Shown piece by piece: positions 1 to 8,817 of a stretch of 64,000 bases of DNA. The notes under the pieces are model-generated. The model saw only the letters and a program-made list of their open reading frames with translations. It was not told the origin of the DNA and did no database searches. The stretch is from contig NZ_CVTA01000017.1 of NCBI RefSeq assembly GCF_001050035.1, positions 5,520 to 69,519 on the forward strand, given 5' to 3'. The DNA is from Mycolicibacterium komanii (GTDB lineage Bacteria; Actinomycetota; Actinomycetes; Mycobacteriales; Mycobacteriaceae). Every line of letters begins with the position of its first letter. Position 1 is the first letter of the stretch. Made by a program: the position numbers and the translations under genes.

Positions 1-1566
1 CGATGCTATCGGTGCGCGCCAGGACAGCTCCCGGCTGCTGTTGAGCCACTTGGCGTGCTGGTTGAGCATCGAGTCGACGATGTGGACGAACGCCTCGTAG
101 CAGTTGAACAGCCCGTGCCTGCCGCTCAGCAGGTAGCCCTCGAGCCAGCCCTGGCAGAGGTGTTCGGAGAGCACCTCCATCACCCGGCCCTCGGGGCCGA
201 GGTTCTCGTCGTCGGGCGTCAGCTCGGCCATCCAGGCCTTGTCGGTGGCCTCGAGGGTGGCCGCCAGTCGGTTGGATGCGGTCTCGTCGGGGCCCATCAG
301 CCGGAACCGGTCCGGGTTGCGCGTGATGACGTCGCGCAGGAACGTGCCGAGCACCCGCGTTGCCTCGGCCGATTCGGAGGCCGGTTTGTCAACGGGGACG
401 GCGTAGTCGGTGAACGGCGGCAGGTCCAGGTCCCTGAGCAGGAGCCCGCCGTTGGCGTGCGGGTTGGCGCTCATCCGCCGCTGTCCGCGCGGGGCGATTG
501 CGCGCAGTTCGGGTCGCAGCACACCGTCCTCGTCGAACAACTCCTCGGGCCGGTAGCTGCGCAGCCACGCCTCGAGCTGGGTGCGGTGTTCGGGGTTGGT
601 GTGGGTTTGCGACAGTGGAACCTGGTGCGAGCGCCACGTGCCCTCCACCTTCTTGCCGTCGACCTCGCGGGGTCCGGTCCAGCCCTTCGGGGTGCGCAGC
701 ACGATCATCGGCCACAACGGGCGGCCGGGTTCGCGGTCCAGGCGAGCGGCGCGCTGGATCGCGGCGATCTGGTCGAAGGCCTCGTCGAACGCCGTGGCCA
801 GCTGCTGATGCACGTTGGCGGGATCGTCTCCGGCCACAGTGATCGGCCGGTAGCCGTAGCCGAACATCAGCGACTCGAGTTCCTCCTGCGGTATCCGCGC
901 GAGCACCGTCGGGTTGGCGATCTTGTAGCTGTTCAGATGCAGGATCGGCAGCACCGCGCCGTCGGTGACCGGGTTGAGGAACTTGTTCGAATGCCAACTG
1001 GCCGCCAGCGGTCCGGTCTCGGCCTCGCCGTCGCCGACGACACAGGCGACCACCAGATCGGGGTTGTCGAACGCCGCACCGTACGCGTGCACCAGCGCGT
1101 AGCCGAGCTCACCGCCCTCGTGGATGGAGCCGGGGGTCTCGGCGGCGACATGGCTGGGGATGCCGCCGGGAAACGAGAACTGGCGGAACAGCTTTCGCAG
1201 CCCATCGGTGTCCTCGGGGATCGCCGAGTACACCTCGCTGTACGTGCCTTCCAGGTAGGCGTTCGCGACCAGTCCCGGGCCCCCGTGGCCAGGGCCGGTG
1301 ATGTAGATGACGTTGACGTCGCGTTCCCGGATGACGCGGTTCAGGTGCGCGTAGACCAGGTTGAGGCCGGGGGTGGTGCCCCAGTGGCCGAGCAGGCGCG
1401 GCTTGACGTGTTCGGGGGCCAGCGGCTCGCGCAGCAGCGGGTTGTCCAGCAGATAGATCTGGCCGACCGACAGGTAGTTCGCGGCGCGCCAGTAGGCGTC
1501 GATCAGATCGAGTTCATCGGCGGACAGCGTGGGGGACAGTGCCTGGGCAGTCATCTGACTCATCAT
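1..1566 (-). CDS. xfp: Phosphoketolase (Xfp family), C-terminus cut by window edge
   Basis: Reads right to left and is still open at base 1, so only about 522 N-terminal codons of a family usually near 800 residues are present. The product is a thiamine-diphosphate enzyme that cleaves xylulose-5-phosphate (and often fructose-6-phosphate) with phosphate to give acetyl phosphate and a shorter sugar phosphate in the cytosol. Seen directly: an N-terminal [19 protein letters not shown] block, a [10 protein letters not shown] block, [11 protein letters not shown], and the ThDP-binding stretch [13 protein letters not shown], all characteristic of phosphoketolases. Three in-frame ATGs lie at 1566, 1563 and 1554; none has a convincing ribosome site, so the exact start is uncertain by four residues. 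It is divergent from the LLM operon, 72 bp away. Confidence 0.93.
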   Translation of the reverse strand, partial: MMSQMTAQALSPTLSADELDLIDAYWRAANYLSVGQIYLLDNPLLREPLAPEHVKPRLLGHWGTTPGLNLVYAHLNRVIRERDVNVIYITGPGHGGPGLVANAYLEGTYSEVYSAIPEDTDGLRKLFRQFSFPGGIPSHVAAETPGSIHEGGELGYALVHAYGAAFDNPDLVVACVVGDGEAETGPLAASWHSNKFLNPVTDGAVLPILHLNSYKIANPTVLARIPQEELESLMFGYGYRPITVAGDDPANVHQQLATAFDEAFDQIAAIQRAARLDREPGRPLWPMIVLRTPKGWTGPREVDGKKVEGTWRSHQVPLSQTHTNPEHRTQLEAWLRSYRPEELFDEDGVLRPELRAIAPRGQRRMSANPHANGGLLLRDLDLPPFTDYAVPVDKPASESAEATRVLGTFLRDVITRNPDRFRLMGPDETASNRLAATLEATDKAWMAELTPDDENLGPEGRVMEVLSEHLCQGWLEGYLLSGRHGLFNCYEAFVHIVDSMLNQHAKWLNSSRELSWRAPIAS

Positions 1567-1624
1567 CGTCGGGGCGGGTGAACGAGGTGCCAATCCTGTA
1601 CCCGATGCGTGTGAACCTACCCAT

Positions 1625-1630
1625 TAGCCT
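1625..1630 (+). promoter_or_regulatory. Candidate leaderless -10 element for the LLM-CoA-transferase operon
   Basis: TAGCCT fits the mycobacterial TANNNT -10 consensus and ends 8 bases before the GTG at 1639. This spacing places the transcription start at or within a base or two of the start codon. There is no Shine-Dalgarno sequence before that GTG, which supports leaderless initiation. Inference from spacing only. Confidence 0.5.
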
Positions 1631-1638
1631 GTTCTTCC

Positions 1639-2514
1639 GTGTTGGGATTCGCGGTGCCGCAGTTCGGGGAGTCCGCCCGGGCCGACCTTGCGCGCTACGC
1701 CGCCACCGCCGAGAGCCTCGGCGCGGACAGCCTGTGGGTGGGCGACCGCCTGCTGACGCCGGTGAACCCGAGCGTCGGCTACGCGGGTCAAGACACCATC
1801 CCCGAACAGTTCCGCGCCGGCCTGGATCCGTTCATCGCGCTGGCGGTGGCCGCCACGGCGACGACCCGCGTCCGGTTGGGCAGCAGCGTGTTCGTCGCAC
1901 CGTGGTATCCGCCGGTGCAGCTGGGCCGTCAGCTGACCGCAATCGACGTGGTCAGTGGGGGCAGGCTCGTTCCCGGCTTCGGCATCGGGTGGTCACCGGA
2001 GGAGTTCTCGGCCGCCGGCGCCCCGTTCCGCGGCCGGGGAGCCCAGCTCGACGAGCTGCTCGACGCCCTCGAGGGGCTGTGGACGACGAACCCGGTGCAG
2101 CACGACGGAAAGCGGTGGTCGATCCCGTCGTCGTGGGTGGACCTCAAACCGGTCCAGCAGCCGCGCCCGCCGATCTACCTCGCTGCGTTCACCCCGGCGA
2201 GCCTGCGGCGCGTGGGACGGCGCGCTGACGGCTGGCTGCCGGCCGTGCAGGTGCCCGGCGGTGTCGCGCCCGAGATGCTCGCGCTGCTGCGCCGCACCAT
2301 CGATGACGCCGCCCGCGAGGCGGGCCGGGACCCGTCGGCGATTCACACCTGGGTGCGGATCAACGTCGCGGCGAGCACGCCTGTCGACGCGGTCGCCGAG
2401 GCGGTGCAAACGCTGGCTGACGCCGGATACCCCGATGTCTTCGTCGACCTGATGTACGTGGCGACCGACACCGACGACCATCTGCGGTGGGCCGAGGAAC
2501 TGCTGGCGGCATGA
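1639..2514 (+). CDS. LLM-class (luciferase-like) F420-type oxidoreductase
   Basis: A 291-residue single-domain luciferase-like monooxygenase/reductase, the usual length for mycobacterial F420-dependent LLM enzymes. Family features seen: early GADSLWVGDRLL, the TTRVRLGSSVFVAPWYPPVQLGRQLTAIDVVSGGRLVPGFGIGW core, and AFTPASLRRVGRRADGWLP near the second third. LLM enzymes oxidise or reduce small substrates with F420 or flavin; the substrate here cannot be read from sequence. The GTG start is the first in-frame start and has a well-placed -10 (1625-1630). Its TGA overlaps the ATG of the CoA-transferase gene (ATGA), so the three genes to 6283 are almost surely one translationally coupled unit. Confidence 0.85.
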   Translation: MLGFAVPQFGESARADLARYAATAESLGADSLWVGDRLLTPVNPSVGYAGQDTIPEQFRAGLDPFIALAVAATATTRVRLGSSVFVAPWYPPVQLGRQLTAIDVVSGGRLVPGFGIGWSPEEFSAAGAPFRGRGAQLDELLDALEGLWTTNPVQHDGKRWSIPSSWVDLKPVQQPRPPIYLAAFTPASLRRVGRRADGWLPAVQVPGGVAPEMLALLRRTIDDAAREAGRDPSAIHTWVRINVAASTPVDAVAEAVQTLADAGYPDVFVDLMYVATDTDDHLRWAEELLAA

Positions 2515-4814
2515 GCGACGCACTGCTGGCATCCGTACGGGTGCTCGATCTCGGCGGCGCCGAATCCGACGGGGTGAGCCGGCTCTACGCCGACCTCGGC
2601 GCCGACGTGCTGAAGATCGAACCGCCCGGCGGGCGTTCGGACCGACGGGCGTTGCCGACCGTGGCGGCGGCCAGCGTGCCGTTTCTGCTGAACAACGCGA
2701 ACAAGCGGTGCGCGGTTCTCGACCCCGCCGATCCAAATGACCGGCAGGCGCTGTGGAACCTGGCGAGCTCCGCCGACATCGTCGTCGACGGTGGAAGACC
2801 AGGCGGCGCAGCTGAATTCGGGATGTCGTGCGATGCGTTGGCGCAGCGGTACGGCCACCTCGTCGTGCTGTCGGTCACCGACTTCGGCACCGACGGGCCC
2901 TACGCCTCGTGGCAGGCCACCGACCCGGTCTTGTACGCACTGTCGACGGCGTTGTCCCGTACCGGGCCTACCACCGGCACGCCCGTGCTACCGCCGATCG
3001 GCCTGGCGTCGGGAACCGCCGCCGTTCAAGCGGCGTGGGCGGCACTGGCCGCCTACTATCGCCGGTTACGCACCGGCACAGGCGATTACATCGACTTCTC
3101 CCGGTTCGAGGCGGTACTTCAGTCGTTGGATCCGCCGTTCGGATCCGAAGGGCAGGCCGCCGTCGGGATCAAGAAGACCACCGAGATCTGGCGCGGCAGG
3201 CCGCGTAACCAGAACATCTATCCGATCTTCACCTGCAAGGACGGCCGCGTACGGATCTGCCTGCTGTCGCCCCGTCAGTGGCGGGCCATGCGCGCCTGGC
3301 TCGGCGAGCCCGAGCAGTTCGCCGATCCGAAGTTCGAGACGATCGCGGCGCGGTACGCGGCATCGCGTGAACTCAACGCACTGATCGGTGATTTCGTCGC
3401 CGCGCAGACGATGGACACCCTGGTCGCCGAGGGTCAGGAGCGGGGGGTCCCGATCGCGGCGGTACTCACACCCACGGAGGCGTTGGCCTCCGAGCACTTC
3501 CGGTCGGTCGGTGCGCTGACCACCGCGACGTTCGCCCCCGACACACAGGTCGTCGCGCCCGTGGGGCCGTTCGTCGTCGACGGCCGGCATCGCGGTCTGC
3601 AGCGGCCGGCGCCGGACGGGGGAGCCGACGAACCCGCCTGGGCGACAACGCCATCGGAGTATCGGCGACCTGCGACCCCGGTGCAGCGTCCCTTCGAGGG
3701 GATGCGCATCCTCGATCTCGGAGTCATCGTCGCCGGGGGTGAACTCGGCAGGCTGTTCGCCGACCTCGGCGCCGAGGTGATCAAAATCGAAAGCGCCGCC
3801 TATCCCGACGGGCTGCGACAGGCCCCGCCCGGTCAGGTGATGAGCAGATCCTGGGCGCTGACCCATCGCAACGAGAAGAGCCTGGGCCTCGATCTGCGGT
3901 CGGCCGCCGGCGCCGAGCTGTTTTCCCGCCTGGTCACCGACGCCGATGCCGTTTTCGCGAACTTCAAGCCGGGAACGCTTGCGTCACTGGGGTTCTCCTA
4001 CGACCGGCTGCGCGAATTGAATCCACGCATCGTGTTGGCGGAGAGCAGCGCCTTCGGTGCAGGCGGGCCGTGGAGCGCGCGGATGGGATACGGACCGCTG
4101 GTGCGCGCCACCACCGGGGTCACGTCGCTGTGGGCGTCCGCCGACGGCGAGTTCTACGACGCGACGACGATCTTCCCGGACCACGTGTCGGCGCGGCTCA
4201 CGGCGATCGCGGCGTTGGGCGCAGTCATCCGGCGCGACCGCACGGGGCAGCCCGCACGGGTGCACGTCTCGCAGGCCGAGGCCGCGGTCAGTCAGCTGGC
4301 GGCGCGCTATGTCGCCGAAGCGGCGCGCGAGGCGGGTCTGCCCGTCGTCGATGGCACCGCCGAACATCGCGTATACCCGTGTGCCGGTGACGACGAGTGG
4401 TGTGTGATCTCGCTGCAATCGGATGCCGACCGCGCCGCGTTGAACTCGCTGACCGGCGGCGTCGACACCGCGGAGTGGACCCGCGTCCGCGACAAGACGG
4501 CGGTGGCACGCGCACTCCAGCAAGCCGGCGTCGCGGCCGCCCCGATGAACCGCGCCGTCGACGTGCCTGCCGACCCGCAGGTGTGTTTCCGAAAGCTGTA
4601 CTCCGACATGGAGCATCCGCTGTTCGACGCGCCGATGCTCAGCGAGACACGGCCCGCGCCGTACACGAACATCCCGCCCGCACGGCTGTTTCCCGCGCCG
4701 ATGCCGGGGGAGCACACCCGAGAGATCTGTCAGCAGATCCTCGGCATTTCCATTGAGGACACCGATCGGCTCATCGCCGACGGCACACTTTTCGCCTATC
4801 GAGAGAGGCCGTGA
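2511..4814 (+). CDS. Tandem (double-domain) class III CoA-transferase, CaiB/BaiF family
   Basis: 767 residues made of two CaiB/BaiF domains (about 1-375 and 395-767); ordinary family members have one domain of about 400. Each half opens with the same pattern (VRVLDLGGAESDG... and MRILDLGVIVAGG...) and carries GADVLKIEPP or GAEVIKIES. Class III CoA-transferases move CoA between carboxylic acids through an active-site Asp. Counting back from the conserved RTG motif, the C-terminal half has Asp557 at the position of the catalytic Asp of formyl-CoA transferase, whereas the N-terminal half has Ser167. A single-active-site pseudo-dimer is inferred. The start is the ATG in the ATGA overlap with the preceding gene, not the longer frame extending to 2487. 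The stop overlaps the next start by one base. Confidence 0.9.
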   Translation: MSDALLASVRVLDLGGAESDGVSRLYADLGADVLKIEPPGGRSDRRALPTVAAASVPFLLNNANKRCAVLDPADPNDRQALWNLASSADIVVDGGRPGGAAEFGMSCDALAQRYGHLVVLSVTDFGTDGPYASWQATDPVLYALSTALSRTGPTTGTPVLPPIGLASGTAAVQAAWAALAAYYRRLRTGTGDYIDFSRFEAVLQSLDPPFGSEGQAAVGIKKTTEIWRGRPRNQNIYPIFTCKDGRVRICLLSPRQWRAMRAWLGEPEQFADPKFETIAARYAASRELNALIGDFVAAQTMDTLVAEGQERGVPIAAVLTPTEALASEHFRSVGALTTATFAPDTQVVAPVGPFVVDGRHRGLQRPAPDGGADEPAWATTPSEYRRPATPVQRPFEGMRILDLGVIVAGGELGRLFADLGAEVIKIESAAYPDGLRQAPPGQVMSRSWALTHRNEKSLGLDLRSAAGAELFSRLVTDADAVFANFKPGTLASLGFSYDRLRELNPRIVLAESSAFGAGGPWSARMGYGPLVRATTGVTSLWASADGEFYDATTIFPDHVSARLTAIAALGAVIRRDRTGQPARVHVSQAEAAVSQLAARYVAEAAREAGLPVVDGTAEHRVYPCAGDDEWCVISLQSDADRAALNSLTGGVDTAEWTRVRDKTAVARALQQAGVAAAPMNRAVDVPADPQVCFRKLYSDMEHPLFDAPMLSETRPAPYTNIPPARLFPAPMPGEHTREICQQILGISIEDTDRLIADGTLFAYRERP

Positions 4815-6283
4815 TGGAACCCAGGACGCCGGTGTTGGTCGGCTACGGACAAGTCAACCAGCGTGACGAGAATCCCGAGGTGTCGCCGATCGACCTGATG
4901 GTCGCCGCGGCGCGCAATGCGGCGGACCCCAGGGTCCTCGAGGCGGTCGACTCGGTGCGTGTGGTCAACCTCCTGTCGTGGCGCTATCGCGATCCGGGAT
5001 TGCTTCTTGCGCAACGTATCAACGCCGACAACGCGGACACCCGCTACACCGGCGTCGGCGGTAACACCCCCCAATCGCTGGTCAACGAGGCGTGCCGGGA
5101 CATCCAGAACGGCCGCGCCGAGGTGGTGCTGATCGCCGGCGGAGAGACCTGGCGGACACGGAGCCGGCTGCGCGCCAAGGGCGTCAGGCCGGATTGGCCG
5201 CGCCAGGACGAGTCGGTGCCGATGGCCGAGGGCGCCGACGAGGGCGTGCCGATGGCCGGCCCCGCCGAGATCAAGATCAACCTCGACCGGCCCGCGTTCG
5301 TCTACCCGATGTTCGAGCAGGCCCTGCGCATCGCCGCGGGGGAGTCCGACGAGGAGCACCGGCGTCGGATCGGCGAGTTGTGGGCTCAGTTCAGTGCGGT
5401 CGCCGCGACCAATCCGCACGCGTGGAACCGCGACGCCGTGCCCGCCGAGCAGATCTGGCAGCCCGGACCGAGCAACCGGATGATCAGCTGGCCGTACCCG
5501 AAGCTGATGAACTCCAACAACATGGTCGACCAGGCGGCGGTCCTCGTGCTCACCTCCGCCGAGAAGGCGGCTGATTTGCAGATCCCCAGAGACAGTTGGG
5601 TTTTCCCGTATTCGGGTACCGATTCGCACGACACGTATGCGATCGGCGAGCGGGCGGAGTTCCACACCTCACCGGCCATTCGCATCGGGGGTCGACGCGC
5701 CCTGGAACTGGCCGGTATCGGCGCCGACGACGTCGCGCTCATCGACGTCTACTCGTGCTTCCCGTCGGCGGTTCAGGTGGCGGCCAACGAACTCGGTCTT
5801 CCGCTCGGTGACCCCGACAGGCCGCTCACGGTGACCGGCGGGCTCACGTTCGCCGGCGGGCCGTGGAACAACTACGTCACCCATTCGATCGCGACCATGG
5901 CCGAACGGCTGGTCGCCGCACCCGGCCAGCTCGGACTGATCACCGCCAACGGCGGCTACCTCACCAAGCACAGTTTCGGCGTCTATGGCACCGAACCGCC
6001 GCCGCACGAATTCCGTTGGGAGGACGTGCAGTCCGAAGTCGATCGCGAGCCGACCCGGGAGGCGCTCGTCGACTGGTCGGGCGTGGGCACCGTCGAGACG
6101 TGGACGACGCCGTTCGACCGGGAGGGTGCGCCGGAGAAGGCGTTCCTCGCGGTGCGCACACCGGACGACGCGCGTGTCCTGGCGGTCATTCCTGACGCGG
6201 CGGGTGCGGCGGCGACGGTGGCCGAGGACATTGCGGGCGCCAAGGTCCAGGTCAACCCGGACGGTACGGCCGCGTTGGTCTAG
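4814..6283 (+). CDS. Thiolase-like protein of the TLP1 type (probably no thiolase activity)
   Basis: 489 residues: a thiolase fold to about residue 400 followed by a C-terminal extension of the kind seen in mycobacterial thiolase-like protein type 1 (TLP1), described as a monomeric thiolase homologue with an added C-terminal domain and without the normal catalytic residues. Here the region that should hold the nucleophilic Cys reads GGNTPQSLVNEA, with no Cys. The usual GHP and CxG motifs are replaced by GGPWNNYVTHS and NGGYLTKHSFGVYG. It may bind acyl-CoA or lipid rather than perform thiolysis, which fits its place after the CoA-transferase. Start chosen at ATG 4814 (TGATG junction); a GTG three bases upstream is possible. 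The last codons lie inside the first copy of a 23-bp tandem repeat. Confidence 0.8.
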   Translation: MEPRTPVLVGYGQVNQRDENPEVSPIDLMVAAARNAADPRVLEAVDSVRVVNLLSWRYRDPGLLLAQRINADNADTRYTGVGGNTPQSLVNEACRDIQNGRAEVVLIAGGETWRTRSRLRAKGVRPDWPRQDESVPMAEGADEGVPMAGPAEIKINLDRPAFVYPMFEQALRIAAGESDEEHRRRIGELWAQFSAVAATNPHAWNRDAVPAEQIWQPGPSNRMISWPYPKLMNSNNMVDQAAVLVLTSAEKAADLQIPRDSWVFPYSGTDSHDTYAIGERAEFHTSPAIRIGGRRALELAGIGADDVALIDVYSCFPSAVQVAANELGLPLGDPDRPLTVTGGLTFAGGPWNNYVTHSIATMAERLVAAPGQLGLITANGGYLTKHSFGVYGTEPPPHEFRWEDVQSEVDREPTREALVDWSGVGTVETWTTPFDREGAPEKAFLAVRTPDDARVLAVIPDAAGAAATVAEDIAGAKVQVNPDGTAALV

Positions 6284-6329
6284 ACGGTACGGCCGCATTG
6301 ATCTAGACGGTACGGCCGCGTTGATCTAG
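6261..6329. repeat. Three tandem 23-bp repeats spanning a stop codon
   Basis: Units 6261-6283, 6284-6306 and 6307-6329 begin ACGGTACGGCCGC and end TCTAG; they differ at two positions. A fourth, degenerate partial copy continues from 6330. The TAG closing the first unit is the stop codon of the thiolase-like gene, and each later unit carries its own TAG. The array fills the gap between two convergent genes. Confidence 0.9.
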
Positions 6330-6333
6330 AGCG

Positions 6334-6921
6334 CTACGGCGCGTTGGCGGGCACCTCGGTGTAGCGCGGCTGAAATCCCTCAGGGGCGAAGGTGAATCCC
6401 TTGCCCGTCGCCTCGCTCATGCACGAGACACCGGCATCCTGCACGTTGCAGCGGAATCCGGCGACGGCCAGAACCCGGTTGAAGTCGAGCACTTTCGCAT
6501 CGCGGAGGACGAACTCCGGTCGCGTCAGCGCGACGAACCGGGGCTCGCCCTCGCGTTCGACGACGATCGCGTTGGGTGCGGCCTGCTCGGCGCCGGAATC
6601 GCGCACGGTGTCCGGTTCGCCGGTGATGTTCATGCTGGACTGCGGGGCGCTCGCCGATTGGCACCCCGCCTTCTCACGCGGGACGATCGCGCACGCCCAC
6701 CGCCCGCTCGGCGTGGTGAAGTGGTAGACAGCCGTCCCCTCCGGATGCGCGACGTAGTCGAACGCGTCGACCAGGTGTGCGCGGTTCGGCGGCGCGGGCG
6801 GTGCCGCGGTGGTGGAGGTCGGAGGCGATGCAACGAAGGGCTCGTCGGTGGTGACGATCCGTTCGGCCGAACACCCCGCGACGACGACCGCGGCGGTCGC
6901 GATCAGAGATAAAACACGCAT
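6334..6921 (-). CDS. Predicted exported lipoprotein, unknown function
   Basis: 195 residues starting MRVLSLIATAAVVVAGC: a short lipoprotein signal with lipobox VAGC, so the acylated residue would be Cys17. A Ser/Thr/Pro/Ala-rich linker (about 25-45) follows, then a globular domain with several Cys (WACAIV, KAGCQS, FRCNV, VSCMS) that could form disulfides outside the membrane. No family is recognised. The open frame extends 36 codons further upstream, but the lipobox sits correctly only with the ATG at 6921. It converges on the thiolase-like gene across the 23-bp repeats and lies 55 bp downstream of the DUF72 gene on the same strand. Confidence 0.75.
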   Translation of the reverse strand: MRVLSLIATAAVVVAGCSAERIVTTDEPFVASPPTSTTAAPPAPPNRAHLVDAFDYVAHPEGTAVYHFTTPSGRWACAIVPREKAGCQSASAPQSSMNITGEPDTVRDSGAEQAAPNAIVVEREGEPRFVALTRPEFVLRDAKVLDFNRVLAVAGFRCNVQDAGVSCMSEATGKGFTFAPEGFQPRYTEVPANAP

Positions 6922-6976
6922 GTCGGGTCCTAAGCGTGCCGCAACCGGATTCCGCCCGCCGCGGCGGGGTCCGGCG

Positions 6977-7705
6977 TCAGTCGGCGAGCATCGCTTTGAG
7001 GGTCTGCGCGTTCCACACCGCGTGCCCACCCAGGTCGTTGTTGAAGTAGACCAGCACGCGCCTGCCCTCGCCGTCCCACGCTCGGATCCTGTCCACCCAG
7101 CGGCGCAACTCGTCGTCGGGATAGGACCCCGCGTACATCGAGTCCTGGTCCGGGCCGTGCATCCGGATGTAGACCAGGTTGCTGGTGGCCCGCGGAACGC
7201 AGCGCAGGTTCGCCCCGCTCATCACCACGTACGCCGCGCCGTGGCGCTCGAGCAGGTCGTACACGGCGGGGTCGTCCCACGACGCGTGCCGCAACTCCAT
7301 GGCCACCGGAATACGGTCCGGCATCAGCTTGAGGAAGTACTCCAGGCGGGCGTCGTCGCGTTCCAACTCCGGATGCAACTGCACGAGCAGGGCTTCGCTA
7401 CGGTCGCCCAACAGATTCCAGCACCGCTCGAAACGCTCGACCCACGGCTCCGGGTCCCGCAACCGCCGGTAGTGCGTCAGCCCTCGCTGGGCCTTGACCG
7501 ACATCGTGAACCCGTCGGGTAGCCGCTGCCGCCAGCCGGCGAATGCGCTGTCCTTCGGCCAGCGGTAGAAGCTGGCGTTCAGCTCGACGGTGTCGAACTC
7601 CTCGACGTAGCGGGCCAACCGCTTGGCCACCGGCGTCCCAGCGGGATACAGCACGTCCTTCCAATGGTCGTACGACCACCCGGACGTGCCGATCCGGATC
7701 GCCAC
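6977..7705 (-). CDS. DUF72 (YecE-like) family protein
   Basis: 242 residues beginning VAIRIGTSGWSYDHWKDVLYP, the signature opening of the DUF72/COG1801 TIM-barrel family. Further family segments are FDTVELNASFYRWP, FTMSVKAQRGLTHYRRL, VAMELRHASW and YIRMHGPD. Biochemical function is unknown for the family. The start is the GTG at 7705, which has a GGGGGAT ribosome site within the end of the preceding gene and lies 4 bases after that gene's TGA; the longer frame to 7927 only reads through the neighbour out of frame. It closes a three-gene minus-strand run with the HhH-type and TfoX-like genes. Confidence 0.85.
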   Translation of the reverse strand: MAIRIGTSGWSYDHWKDVLYPAGTPVAKRLARYVEEFDTVELNASFYRWPKDSAFAGWRQRLPDGFTMSVKAQRGLTHYRRLRDPEPWVERFERCWNLLGDRSEALLVQLHPELERDDARLEYFLKLMPDRIPVAMELRHASWDDPAVYDLLERHGAAYVVMSGANLRCVPRATSNLVYIRMHGPDQDSMYAGSYPDDELRRWVDRIRAWDGEGRRVLVYFNNDLGGHAVWNAQTLKAMLAD

Positions 7706-7709
7706 CGCG

Positions 7710-8357
7710 TCATCCCCCTGCGGCCACGCGCTCGCGCAGCTCGTCGTCGAGTGACGCCTTGACCAACGCGGCGGCGAGCTTCGCGCACTTACCCGGCGCC
7801 AGCGCGGCGAGTTCGTCGCTGCCGGTGGGCAGTCCGAGTTCGCGGGCGGCGGTCGTGGCCCGAGAGTCGAAATACGGCCGGATCCACGTCCAGGTGTCCT
7901 GCACCTCCCGCAGGAAGATGTCGGCACCGGTGTCGCCGATTCCCTTGAACCGCTTGAGCGCTCGCGTCAAACCGGCCACGTCGTGGTCATCGGCGCCCTC
8001 GAGCGCGCGGAGGTCCCCGCCGTACTCGTCGACGACGGACCGCGCGATGTCGGTGAGCCTGGTCGCCGAGCTCTCGTCGTACCGCACGTAGTGGGCGCGG
8101 CCGAACGCGCGGATCATGTCCGCTCGGTCGGCGTCGAGAACTGCCTTGGGGGTCCGCAGCCCCGCACGGGACAACTCCCGCGCGGCTGCCCCCGCGATGG
8201 AGGCGTCGATCGGCTTGCTCGACAGCATGCACAACGTGAGCAGTTTGAAGAGCGGCATCGGCTTGTCCGCCAACCGGATACCGGCGTCTTCTGCGTAGGT
8301 CGTGCCCGCCTCGTCGAGCAGGCGCTTTGCCAGCTTCTTACGTGCTGCGGCGTCCAC
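7710..8357 (-). CDS. HhH-GPD-like (endonuclease III-related) DNA protein
   Basis: 215 residues with an all-helical layout. A helix-hairpin-helix-like segment LKRFKGIGDTGADIFLREV (about 145-163) is followed by an aspartate-containing WIRPYFDSRA, resembling endonuclease III/HhH-GPD glycosylases. In endonuclease III the hairpin carries the lyase Lys directly after GVGR; here Thr or Asp occupies the spot, and no C-terminal four-Cys iron-sulphur loop is present. If it is a glycosylase it is therefore likely monofunctional, or only DNA-binding. GTG start at 8357 overlaps the TfoX-like gene by 20 bp, and it ends 4 bp before the DUF72 start, so the three are probably co-transcribed. Confidence 0.65.
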   Translation of the reverse strand: MDAAARKKLAKRLLDEAGTTYAEDAGIRLADKPMPLFKLLTLCMLSSKPIDASIAGAAARELSRAGLRTPKAVLDADRADMIRAFGRAHYVRYDESSATRLTDIARSVVDEYGGDLRALEGADDHDVAGLTRALKRFKGIGDTGADIFLREVQDTWTWIRPYFDSRATTAARELGLPTGSDELAALAPGKCAKLAAALVKASLDDELRERVAAGG

Positions 8358-8709
8358 GTCGGCTGGCGTACCCGCGCTCTTTCGGGGGCAAACTCTTCGC
8401 GAAATCGACCGAGCGCGTGATCCACGGCTGCAGTTGCCGCTTGGTGGTGAGCCCGTCGCTGGTCACCCGCAGCCATCCGCGCATCTCCCTGCCCGCCATC
8501 ACCATCGGTGCGACGTGCTCACGCGACAACAGCTTTGCGGCGTCGTCGTACGGCACCCGCACCATCAGACCGCCCTGACCGCTGGCGGCCACCGCCATAT
8601 TGCCGTTGACCAGGAACGCCAACCCGCCGAACATCGGCTTTTCCTCGACTCCGCGTTCCCCGCTGAGCAGTTCGCGGATACGGTGAGCGAGGTCCTCGTC
8701 GTACGCCAT
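8338..8709 (-). CDS. TfoX N-terminal domain protein
   Basis: 123 residues with the core EEKPMFGGLAFLVNGNMAVAA and LMVRVPYDDAAKLL, matching the TfoX N-terminal domain (competence-regulator related, single-domain versions common in actinobacteria with no known role). The C-terminal tail is very basic (KSLPPKERGYASRRGRRST) and may contact nucleic acid. The ATG at 8709 is the first start after the lon terminator, so this gene probably begins its own transcript covering 8709 to 6977. The 3' end overlaps the next gene by 20 bp. Confidence 0.8.
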   Translation of the reverse strand: MAYDEDLAHRIRELLSGERGVEEKPMFGGLAFLVNGNMAVAASGQGGLMVRVPYDDAAKLLSREHVAPMVMAGREMRGWLRVTSDGLTTKRQLQPWITRSVDFAKSLPPKERGYASRRGRRST

Positions 8710-8760
8710 GCACCGACGGTAGCGGCAGCATGCGACATATCACCGGCGAAAGACGGCCGC

Positions 8761-8812
8761 ACACACGCTCAGGGTCGCGACCGGAGACCCGGCCACGACC
8801 CTGAGTGCGTGT
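8761..8812 (-). terminator. Rho-independent-type hairpin after lon
   Basis: Arms 8761-8777 and 8796-8812 pair over 17 positions with only two non-canonical positions around a perfect CTCAGGGTCG/CGACCCTGAG core; the loop is 18 bases. It starts 6 bases beyond the lon stop codon. There is no clear U tract, as is common for mycobacterial terminators. Confidence 0.75.
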
Positions 8813-8817
8813 TGTCG

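Noticed and set aside
55..1581. Long plus-strand open frame of 508 codons
   Set aside because: Antisense to the phosphoketolase gene, whose minus-strand translation carries clear family motifs; the plus-strand product shows none.
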